Assembly: GCF_008326305.1 (NCBI RefSeq)
Contig: NZ_BIXY01000006.1
Coordinates: forward strand, 55,965-119,964
Origin: Dictyobacter arantiisoli
GTDB taxonomy: Bacteria; Chloroflexota; Ktedonobacteria; Ktedonobacterales; Ktedonobacteraceae
Length of the DNA stretch: 64,000 nucleotides
Direction: 5' to 3'
Shown here: piece by piece, positions 31,201-43,200 of the stretch
Position numbering within the stretch: the stretch's first letter is position 1
Layout: each line of letters starts with the position of its first letter
Translations under genes and position numbers: made by a program
The notes under the pieces: model-generated
The model's database searches: none
The model's input: only the letters and a program-made list of their open reading frames with translations
Told to the model about the DNA's origin: nothing

Positions 31201-34200
31201 TGAAAAAAGTAAAGGATGCTGAAGCGGATGGAGATCACATCTATGGTATCATTCGCTCAACAGCGATGAACCATGGAGGTCATGCTAATTCACTAACCGC
31301 ACCTAACCCTGAGGCTCAAGCGGAACTCCTAATCTCAGCATATACCAGAGCGGGCATCGACCCACGTACCATTGGCTATATCGAAGCACATGGAACAGGG
31401 ACCCCCCTTGGAGATCCCATTGAGATCAATGGACTTAAAAGCGCGTTCAAGAAACTCTATCAAGCTACCGGAAGCTCAGAGATCACAGATGTACACTGCG
31501 GACTGGGATCGGTTAAGAGTAATATTGGACATTTAGAGCTGGCCGCCGGTGTGGCCGGGGTCATTAAAGTTCTGCTACAGATGAAACACCAGACACTGGT
31601 GAAAAGTCTGCACTGCGAACAGGTGAATCCTTATATTCAGTTGGATGGGAGCCCTTTCTATCTGGTCCGCGAGAAGCTTCCCTGGAAAGCGCTGAAAGAT
31701 GAGCAGGGCAACGAACTTCCAAGGCGCGCTGGCGTGAGTTCATTCGGCTTTGGTGGCGTAAATGCTCACGTGGTCATTGAGGAATATCGCCCTCCCGTAC
31801 GAGCAAAGCTAACAACAACGGCACCAGAGAACCCGGCACTCATAGTGCTCTCCGCCAGGGATGAACCCCGTCTGAAGGAGTACGCCCATCAACTGTTGAC
31901 CTATCTTGAGGAAGAGGAAGAGACACATTCCTTCTCTCGGCTCGCGGAGATTGCTTATACCCTCCAGGTGGGTCGAGAGGCCATGGAAGAGCGGTTGGCA
32001 CTCCTGGTACATTCACTTCCTGAATTGCAGACTGAATTGCATAACTGGCTTCAGGGTCAGCAGACACAATTTGCGCTCTATAGAGGACAGGTCAAGAACC
32101 ATAAAGATGCAGCCTCGCTCTTGAGCAGCGATGATGATCTACAAGAAGCTATGCAGGAAACGGTAAAAAAATGGCTGCAACGCCGGCAATACGGAAAATT
32201 GTTAGAGTGGTGGGTCCGAGGTCTGAAACTGGATTGGAACCAGTTATATGGACCACAACGTCCTGCGCGCATCAGCCTGCCAACCTATCCCTTTGCCCGC
32301 GAACACTACTGGGTCTCACCACCCGCCAGCCAGTTACCTGCACCAAAAGCACAGACGACCGGGCAGCTTGCGCCGGTTATCCATCCTCTGGTTCAACAGA
32401 ACATCTCAGATTTCTTTGGTCAGCGTTTCCGCACAACACTGACAGGGCAGGAATTTTTCCTGCGCGATCACATCGTTCAACAACAACGTATCCTACCAGC
32501 TGTGGCCTATCTTGAAATGGCTTATGCCGCCATCACAGAAGCGCTACAACTTCCGCACCATGCCCCCCTGCGCTTGAGTCAAATCGTATGGCTACGCCCA
32601 ATCTCAGTTGGTGAGCAAGCTATATCACTCCAGATTGAACTAGAACTGCTCGAAAATACTCTCGTTGCGTTCAAAATTACTGATCAGAACACTGAACCTA
32701 CCATTTTTTGCCAGGGTAACGCAACCATCCTTGATGTGACACAGCTGCCTTCTCCTCTGGATATCAGCAGACAGCAACAGCAATGTCAACACTCGTCGCT
32801 CAGCGCACAACAATATTACGAGCAATTCAGCAATCTGGGCATAGCATATGGACCAACATTACAGGCACTAAAACAGGTCACAGTGGGAGATGGGCAGGCG
32901 CTGGCTCGCCTGGCATTACCAGCCAGCGTGCTTGAAAACGCCAGGCAGTATACGCTGCATCCCAGTTTTCTAGATTCAGCCTTTCAGGCAGCGCTTAGCC
33001 TGGCGCAACAGACACAGACACAGACAGGAGCAGAGGCATATTTGCCCTTTGAATTGCAGGAATTGGAGATCTTTACCCCAACACCTGTACAAGGATGGGC
33101 CTGGATTCGTGCTCGGCAGGCTCAATTAGCCAGCCATCAATTCGACCTTGAATTATGCGATGAACAGGGCCAGATATGCATTGGTTTACGTGGTCTGACA
33201 CTGCGCCCATCACTATCATCGGCCACTCCCCATTTAGAGGCTGCCCCATCATTACCACATACGGGAACCATTAAGCTTACTCCCATATGGGATGCTCAGC
33301 CGCTAGAGCAAGGTCCTGTATGGCCTCTTCAGTCTGCTCATGTAGCACTCATTGGCGTAACACCAGAACAACAGCAAACGCTCAAAAATTTCCATCCCAA
33401 TGCCAGGATACTCCCAATTGAAGCAGATGCTTCAATTGAAGATCTGAGTGCCTATCTTTTGGAAATGCCTCACTTTGAGCATATTTTCTGGGTTGCCCCT
33501 GAGAGATCCCACAGCGATCCAGACAGTAATGAGCTCATCACAACCCAGAATACTGGCGTCATGCACTGTTTCCGCTTCATCAAGGCTCTTTTGCAAACAG
33601 GCTATGCCACCAAAGCGCTGGGCTGGACCGTGCTCACCCAACAAACATATAGTCCATCTATCACAGATAAAATCATGCCCACCCATGCAGCGCTCTATGG
33701 CTTGCTAGGTTCACTGGCAAAGGAGTATCCTCACTGGCAACTACGCCTGGTAGATTTGCCTGCAGGAGCAAACTGGCCATTCGATCAATTGTGGAGACTG
33801 CCTGCGGATCCACAGGGCAATGGCTGGCTCTATCATCACCAACAGTGGTATCGGCAACGGCTGATGCCTCTGGCTACGGCATCAGCTACAGATAACATTC
33901 ATGCCTATCGAACAGGTGGTGTCTATGTAGTAATCGGTGGCGCAGGCGGCATCGGCACAGCATGGACAGACTATATGCTCCGTCATTATCAAGCGCAGGT
34001 CATCTGGATCGGACGCCGCAACAAGACTACCATTATTCAAGAACGCTTGCAGTATCTGGCACAACTGGGACCAGCTCCAGAGTATATCACTGCTGATGCC
34101 AGCGATGAGCAAGCACTCACACGTGCATACAAGCAGATTAAGGAACGCTATGGACAGATCCATGGAGTTATCCACGCAGCAATAACATTGCATGATCAGA

Positions 34201-37200
34201 GCCTGCAAAAGATGGATGAAGAGAGCTTCCGTACAGTACTCACGGCCAAGGTGGATGTGAGTGTGCGCCTGGCTCAGGTTTTTCAGCAGGAACATCTGGA
34301 TTTTGTGCTCTTTTTCTCCTCATTCAATGCCTTTGCCAGACTGGCTGGTCAGAGTAATTATGCGGCTGGCTGTACCTTCGTGCAGGCATTCACAGAATGT
34401 CTACGCCAGGATTGGTCCCATACAGCGGTAAAGGTTATCAATTGGGGCTACTGGGGCAGTATCGGGATCGTCTCGACACAGGAATATCGCGAGCGCATGG
34501 CACAAGCAGGGCTTGGCTCGATTGAGCCAGCAGAGGCAATGATGGTATTGGAAGAGTTACTGTCCTCTCCAATCAATCAATATGTTCATCTAAAGGCAAC
34601 ACAGCCACAGGCGACCGCCACGATAGATTGGAATGATCAGCTTACGACGGTATCCACAACACAAATGTCTCTGATCAAGTATCTACCAGCACGCCTGCCT
34701 GATCTAAGTCAATCATTTGCGCAACTCCAGCGCGATCTAACCCCTCCCGCACAGCGTCTGGATACGCTGCTCGGGCGTCTGCTCATGGCCCAGTTGCAAA
34801 CCACAGGCTGGTTCTCCAACACACCAGTTACGCTGGAAAGCCTGAAGACCCGTCCGGGTTTTCCTTTACTCTACGATCGCTGGCTCTCTGAAACGATAGA
34901 GCAACTTGCTCAGAAGCAGCATCTTCACTACAACAGGCAGACCGCTACCATTACTGATCCAATCACCGTTGATAGCCAGTCGGTCTGGCAGGAATGGGAG
35001 GAACAAAAAGCTCTCTGGTCGAAGGATCTGGGCTTGCAAGCTCAAATAACCCTGGTGGAAACAGCGCTGCGCGCGTTGCCAGACATTCTCAATGGTCATA
35101 TTCCTGCAACCGATGTGCTTTTTCCACATTCATCGATGCATCTGGTTGAAAGTCTCTATAAACATAATCAGCTCGCCGATTTCTTTAATAAGCTCCTGGC
35201 TGAGGCTGTGCTGGCTTATCTCACTACACGAATTGAACAGAATGGGCAGACACGCCTGCGTATTCTGGAAATTGGTGCCGGTACTGGTGGTAGTAGTGCA
35301 CTTATCTTCGAGAAGCTACGCCCCTACCAATCCTATATCCAGGAATATTGTTATACTGATATCTCACAGGCATTTCTATGGCATGCAGAGCAGGCATATG
35401 GCCCACAATACCCTTACCTGACCTATCAACTCTTTGATATTGAAGCATCTCCAGCTGAGCAAGGAATGGCTTTGGGAACGTATGATCTGGTCATCGCGGC
35501 TAATGTGCTACATGCAACCCACAATATGCGCCAGACGGTACGCCATGCCAAATCTCTCCTTCAGGGAAACGGTCTTCTTCTACTTAACGAACTTAGTCAG
35601 AAGAGCCTCTTTCTGCACCTTACCTTTGGCCTGCTTGAGGGCTGGTGGCGCTACGAAGATCCAGAACTGCGTATGTCAGGAAGCCCGACATTAACCTTAG
35701 AGGGCTGGAAAGAGGTACTCTACAGCGAAGGATTTGATAATATATATGCAGTAACCAGGGGCCTACCGGACGTCAGTCAACAGGTGCTTGTAGCAGAGAG
35801 CAATGGAGTGATTCGCCAACGTCAATTACCTGCACAGGCCCTGGATGCTCATACAGCACCACAACCAGTACAACCCTCACCAATGCCGATCATAACCCAC
35901 ATCGGCTCAGAAGAGGAGTTGCGTCAGCAGAGCACTGCATATTTCAAAACCGCAGTCGCAGAGGTCTTAAAGCTGCCAGTATCGACGATCGACGAAGATG
36001 CCCCACTGGCAAACTATGGCCTGGACTCGATTCTGGTCGTTCAATTGACAGAGAGACTACGCCGCGTCATCCCCTCGATCAGCAGTACAGTGTTCTTTGA
36101 ATATACAACTGTCAGTGCCCTGGTCGATCACTTCCTGCAGGTTGAGCATGAGGCATTACGGCAGTTGAGCATATCCACACCGTCTACACCATCCCCGGTC
36201 ACACCTGCTGTACATCCAACCCGATCACCCGCAACAATGACGCCGACAAAACGCTTTTTAAACCAGCCTGTCCCTGCTGCATCTCAGCCTGCACCTGATA
36301 CCACCAATGCGAATGAACCCATCGCCATCGTCGGGCTGGCTGGTCGCTATCCAGGCGCTCCTGATCTGGATACGTTCTGGCAGAATCTGCTGGCGGGACG
36401 GAGCGCGATCAGTGAGATTCCTGCTGAGCGCTGGAAGTGGCAAGACTACTTCGAACCAACCCGAGGAAAATCAGGTTCTCATTACACGCGTTGGGGTGGT
36501 TTCCTCTCGGAGATCGACACCTTCGATCCTACATTCTTCGGGCTCTCGCCACAAGAAGCGCGCTTAATGGATCCACAGGAACGCCTCTTTCTGGAAGCTG
36601 CCTATGCCTGCATTCAGGATGCAGGTTATACGCCAGAACAACTGGATACACAGCAGCAAGTAGGCATTTTTGTGGGCGTGATGAATAGCAACTATCCCAG
36701 CGGAGCGCGCTACTGGTCTATCGCCAATCGCATTTCCTATCTACTCAACTTTCACGGTCCAAGTATCGCTGTTGATTCTGCTTGCTCTGCTTCATTGACG
36801 GCTATCCATCTTGCGTGCGAGAGTTTACGCAATGGGGATTGCGCCTGTGCGCTTGTTGGTGGGGTAAATCTGATTGTAGATCCTGTCCATTATCTGCGTC
36901 TCTCCGAGGCTGGTATGCTTTCAGCCAGTGAGCAGTGCCGCTCCTTTGGGGAAGAGGCAGATGGATTTGTGGATAGTGAGGGTGTTGGTGCGATCCTCTT
37001 GAAACCGCTAACAAGCGCACTCGCGGATGGGGACCATATCTATGGCCTGATTAAGGCAACGGCGATCAGTCATAGTGGGAAAACTCATGGCTATACCGTT
37101 CCTAGTCCACAGGCTGAGGCTCAAGTGATCGCTAAGGCACTACAACGCGCCAATGTTCCGGCTCGTAGCATTAGCTATCTGGAGGCACACGGTTCCGGTA

Positions 37201-40200
37201 CAGCGCTGGGAGATGCAATTGAAATTGCTGGCTTGAGCCGGGCCTATGCTGAACAAACTACAGACACCCAGTACTGCTCACTCGGCTCGGTCAAATCGAA
37301 TATTGGTCATGCGGAGAGCGCCTCAGGTATGGCAGGTCTGACCAAGATTCTGCTACAGTTCAAACACCAACAATTGGTACCATCTTTACATGCGCATGCC
37401 CCCAACCACCATATCAACTTCAAAACAACACCCTTTGTGCTCCAAAAGGAGACGGCACCCTGGACGCAGCCCTATCTAGAACTTGATGGCAAGTTTCAAC
37501 ATGTTCCACGTCGGGCAGGGCTCTCTTCTTTCGGGGCCGGCGGAGCAAATGCACACCTGATCGTTGAAGAATATATCTCCAACCAGCCCACAAACCCAAT
37601 GATTATCTCACCACAACAACCGGCACTACTGGTACTCTCGGCAAAAACCGAGCTGCAATTGCGTGAGATAGCACAACAGTTGCTCTCCTTCCTGCAAGAA
37701 CACCGCTATACGCAAAGCGACCTACCGGCGATTGCCTATACCCTGCAAGTGGGACGAGAAGCGCTGGAAGAACGTCTGGCCTTACAGGTAACCACCCTAT
37801 CCGATATCCAGACCGGATTAGACGCATGGCTTGAAGGACAGGATAAGGTTCCCAATCTTTATCGAGGACAGAGTAAACACGCGAAAGAGGCTGCCGCGCA
37901 GTTTGTTTCCCTCGCAGAACAAGATCAAACTATCGGGACCTGGATACAGACCAAAAATTATGCACAACTTTTACAATGGTGGGTACAAGGCCAACACCTC
38001 GACTGGAACAGGCTGTACAGTCCAACCTTCTCGCGACCGCGGCGCATCAGCCTGCCAACCTATCCCTTTGCCCGCGAACACTATTGGCTGACTGTACCTA
38101 AAACATCTGACATGGTGAAGAGTACGACTTCTGAACCGGTTGCTTCTGAGTCCAAAAAAACTCATCTTGACGCTGCTTTAAATCAGGCAGGTCAGGAGTT
38201 GCCAACAGCTCCTCTTGCTCGCAAGCAAGACACCAATACCTATGCACTGATCTCTCATACTGAGACAAAAGACCTTCAGGAACAGGTGCAAGTAATCTTA
38301 ATTCAAACCCTTTCCATGCTATTTAAGGTATCTGATGAGGATATAGATCCTCAAGCTGAACTGGGTGACTATGGCTTTGACTCCATCACCTTTGTTCAAT
38401 TCACCGACGAGCTTAATAAAATATTGCAGCTTGATTTAACGCCTCCTGTCCTCTTCGAATATACAACGCTCCATAGCCTGACGGCCTACCTGATGGATAA
38501 TTATTACGAAACCTTGCTCACAGCAGTTAGCACCAGGCAGTCCACAGCAGCCAGTACTGAACCGGCAATAAAGATTGAACCAGAACGAAGCGCACCAGAT
38601 CTATCGGCATCTGATGCGATCAGACAGACTGTGGTGGAGGAATCTCCTGATCACGAAGCTATTGCGATTGTTGGAATGAGTGGTTCATTTCCAATGGCGA
38701 AAGATCTGGATATGTACTGGCAGAATTTGCGAGAAGGGAAGGACTGTATCAGTGAAATTCCTCCCTCACGCTGGGATTGGCAGGCTCTATACGGCGACCC
38801 TGCTCGTGAAGCTAACAAAACCAACATCAAATGGGGCGGTTTCATTGATGGCGTGGCTGAGTTCGATCCGCTCTTCTTTGGCATTTCGCCCCGCGAAGCA
38901 GAGTTGATGGATCCCCAGCAACGCCTGCTAATGACCTATGCCTGGAAAGCCATCGAAGACGCAGGCATCGCGGCCTCCAGCCTGGCCGGAAGTCAAACCG
39001 GGATTTTTGTGGGAACGTCAGTCAGCGGTTATAGTGGATTGCTGGCTCAGGCTTATCTTCCTACAGATAACTATTCATCCACGAGCTTTGTTCCTTCCAT
39101 AGGCCCCAACCGTATGAGTTTCTTCTTGAACATTCATGGGCCCAGTGAGCCTGTTGAGACTGCCTGTTCCAGTTCTCTGGTCGCCATTCATCATGCAATG
39201 GATGCGATGGCCAATGGCAGTTGTGAGATGGCCATTGTTGGAGGTGTGAACACCATCGTTACTCCGGACGGTCATATCAGCTTTAGTAAAGCTGGTATGC
39301 TGGCTCCAGATGGCCGTTGCAAGACATTCTCCGCGCAAGCTGATGGTTATGTACGCAGTGAAGGGGTAGGGATGCTTGTCCTGAAAAAGCTGAGTGCTGC
39401 TGAACGCGACGGCAACCATATCTATGGCTTATTACGCAGTGCAGCAGAAAATCACGGCGGACGAGCCAGTACATTGACCGCCCCTAATCCTAAAGCAGAG
39501 GCAGATGTGTTGGTCTCGGCCTATACCAGAGCAGGGATAGATCCTGGCACTGTTACCTATATTGAGACGCATGGCACGGGAACTGAATTAGGCGATCCGA
39601 TTGAGATCAATGGACTTAAAGCCGCATTCAAAGAACTCTATCGAGCCAACACTCAAACTCAGATGCCAGTCGCCTATTGCGGCCTGGGCTCGGTCAAATC
39701 CAATATTGGTCACGCCGAACTGGCTGCTGGTATTGCTGGAGTCATCAAAGTCCTCTTGCAATTAAAGCATAAAACGCTTGTTAAAACGCTGCATTGCGAG
39801 ACGGTGAATCCTTATATTCAATTGAAGGGTAGCCCGTTCTATCTGGTACAAGAGACACAACCCTGGGTAGCACTCACAGACCAGAATGGTCACGAACTAC
39901 CTCGTCGTGCGGGGGTCAGCTCATTCGGTTTCGGTGGTGTAAACGCACATGTGGTAATTGAAGAATATCGACCAGCAATAGTACCCACTCGGGAACTCCC
40001 TACGCCATCAGAACCAGTCTGTATCGTCCTTTCAGCGAAAAATAAAGAACGCCTGCATGAGCAAGCAGAACAACTACTGACCTTTATTCAACAACCTACC
40101 TCACCAGAGGCTATCAATCTAACCAGTATAGCTTTCACGCTTCAAGTGGGACGTACTGCGCTAGAAGAACGCCTGGCCTTCACAACCAACTCTCTTACAG

Positions 40201-43200
40201 ATCTCACGGAAAAATTGACACAATACATCCAGGGTCTGGACAGCAAGGATCTGTATCAGGGACGCATCAAACGCGCAAAGGAACTTCTACACGGCTTTTC
40301 TTCTGAAGAAGCCCTGCAAGAGATGATTGAACACTGCCTGCATCAGCGAGAATATGAGCCATTGCTAGATCTCTGGACCAAAGGTCTGACCTTAGACTGG
40401 AACAGGTTCTACCATGAACCCAAACCAGCACGTATCAGTCTGCCAACTTATCCCTTTGCTAGAGACCAGTACTGGGTACCAGCTAATAAGCCAGGCACAA
40501 GTAATGGGGAAACAACAGGCTGGCTTCATCCACTACTGCAACAGAATACCTCAGATTTTACAGAACAACGTTTCAGTTCGCGCTTCAGTGGTAACGAGTT
40601 CTTTTTGCATGATCATCTTATCCAGGGGCACAAGGTTCTGCCTGCTGCTGCCTATCTGGAGATGGCTCATGCAGCCATCTCACAAACACTGGGTCCAGAT
40701 ACTGAACAAGAACAATCATCTATTGTCCTCTCAGATGTTCACTGGCGGAGACCAATTACTGTCGACGAAGGGCCGATCACGGTACACATCAGCCTGACCC
40801 CCATAGAAGATAATAGTATTACTTTTACTATCTATACTGGCTCACCTGAGTCTACAAGCGACCGCATCATCCATTGCGAAGGAAAGTCTACCAGGCGGAA
40901 AAGGACCGCGCAGACATCTCTTTCTCTGCCTGAATTACAAACAATCTGCAATCAGGATGAGATCAGTCGAGATCAATTGTATGCCGCCTTTCACGCTGTC
41001 GGCATAGACTATGGGGCGAGGCAACAGGCAGTACAAACCATCACCCCGGGTACCGACCAGGCACTGGCCAGATTAGCACTACCAGAAAATATGAGTGCCA
41101 GTCAATTCAGCTTTGTAATGCATCCCAGCCTGCTCGATGCAGCGCTTCAAGCAACTATTGTCCTACAAATTGATCCAAATCAATCTGATCAGCCAATGGC
41201 ACCAGCCCTGCCCTTTGCCTTACATGAGATTGAGATACTTCATCAATGGTCATCTTCGCTCTGGGCATTTATTCGCCGCGCCCCTGACAGCACCACAGAT
41301 CAAGAGCTACAATTAGACCTCGATCTGTTCGACGAGGCTGGTACGCTCTGTGCCCGCCTGCGTGGTTACACGACACGCATGCAGACAAACACATCACATC
41401 CACAACAAGCAGACCCAGCTACCCTTCTATTGCTGCCTGAATGGCAACCGGCCCCTCTGACTACAACCTCTACAGTATTCTCGTCACCTCCAGAACAGCA
41501 TCTGCTCATTCTCTGCGAGCCTGCGATCCTGTCGGCTGAGCTTATTGAGAACCGTTTCCCTCAAGCAAAAACGCTCATTCTGCATGATCAAATCCCTGAT
41601 CTGGCTCAACGTTTCCATAACTATGCTACTCATATCCTGCACACAATCCAAAATGTATACCAGGAGTATCCACATCAAGCGCTCCTGGTTCAACTCGTAG
41701 GGTATGCCAGCCCACCATCATCTCTCTTCTCAGGACTCTTTGCTTTGCTACAAACTGCCAGAATAGAATATCCAGACTTGATTCCTCAGTTACTTATGGT
41801 AGATAGCAATATATCAGCTACAGGATTACTCGATCTGCTAGAACATGATCGACTCTTGCCACAACAGAGTCACCTGCGCTATCAAGAAAATCAGCGTCTG
41901 ATCGCCTCCTGGCGTGAAGCACCCACTGCCACCACAACTCCTCCTCTACCATGGAAAGAGGATGGTATCTATCTGATCACTGGTGGTATGGGTGGGCTGG
42001 GCCTTATCTTTGCACAGGAAATTGCTCGTCGGGCACCACAGGCAACGCTACTTCTTATTGGCCGTTCTGCTCTGACCGATACCCAACAGGCTCAATTGCA
42101 AAATCTTGCTACCAGTGTTGCTCATGCCGGTTATCAGCAGGTCGATGTCACTGACACAGCAGCAGTACACACACTGATTGGAGACATTGTACGACGCTTC
42201 GGAAGGCTGCACGGCATCCTGCATAGCGCGGGTGTGTTACGTGATAGCGTTATCTTGAAAAAGACCGCACAGGAACTGGATGAAGTCCTGGCACCTAAAG
42301 TGGATGGTGTTATCAATCTAGATGAGGCCAGTAAAGATCTGGCACTCGACTTCTTTCTCCTCTTCTCCTCTCTGACAGCGATCACAGGCAATGCTGGCCA
42401 GGGTGACTATGCTGCGGCAAATGCGTTCCTGGATTCCTATGCGGACTATCGCGCAGGATTGGTCAAACAAGGTCAACGCCAGGGACGCACGCTCGCGCTT
42501 AACTGGCCACTCTGGGAAGAAGGTGGTATGCATGTAACTGAGTCAGCCAGAGCAATGCTTAAAAAGGAGATGGGACTGCTCCCTATGCCAACAAGCAGCG
42601 GCATCAATGCTTTGTATACAGCACTGGCGTTAGATGCCCATCAGGTTGCGGTCCTCTGGGGAGAACGCCAACGTCTGCAATCAGCTTTGCTCGATGCTCC
42701 CTCTGCAAACACTGGAGAAAAAACAGAACCAGCTATACAACAGACGACCGCGCACCCTGACTCAAGCAGCTCACTTCGCGCTAAAACGCTGCATTATATA
42801 CGACAATTACTCTCTTCAGTTGCCGGATTGCCACTCCATACAATCGAGGCTGATGCACCACTGGAACAGTATGGCATCGATTCACTGATGATTCTAGACT
42901 TGAATCGACAGCTAGCATCAGCATTTGGGCCACTATCAAAAACGCTCTTCTTTGAATATCAGACACTGGATGCTCTCAGCGATTACTTCCTGATCAACCA
43001 TCTGGAACGTCTCAAACAGCTTATAGGAGCATCAGCGTCGGAGAGTTCTCCTGCAACACAACCAGCAAACAGAGCCACGAAAGCACCTGCTCTAGCCGAG
43101 CACACGCGTTTTAGCACACAGCCAGTTGCCTCACAGATCAAACCTCAAAAGGAGCAACTGGCTCTGGATATCGCAATCATCGGTGTGGCCGGGCGCTATC

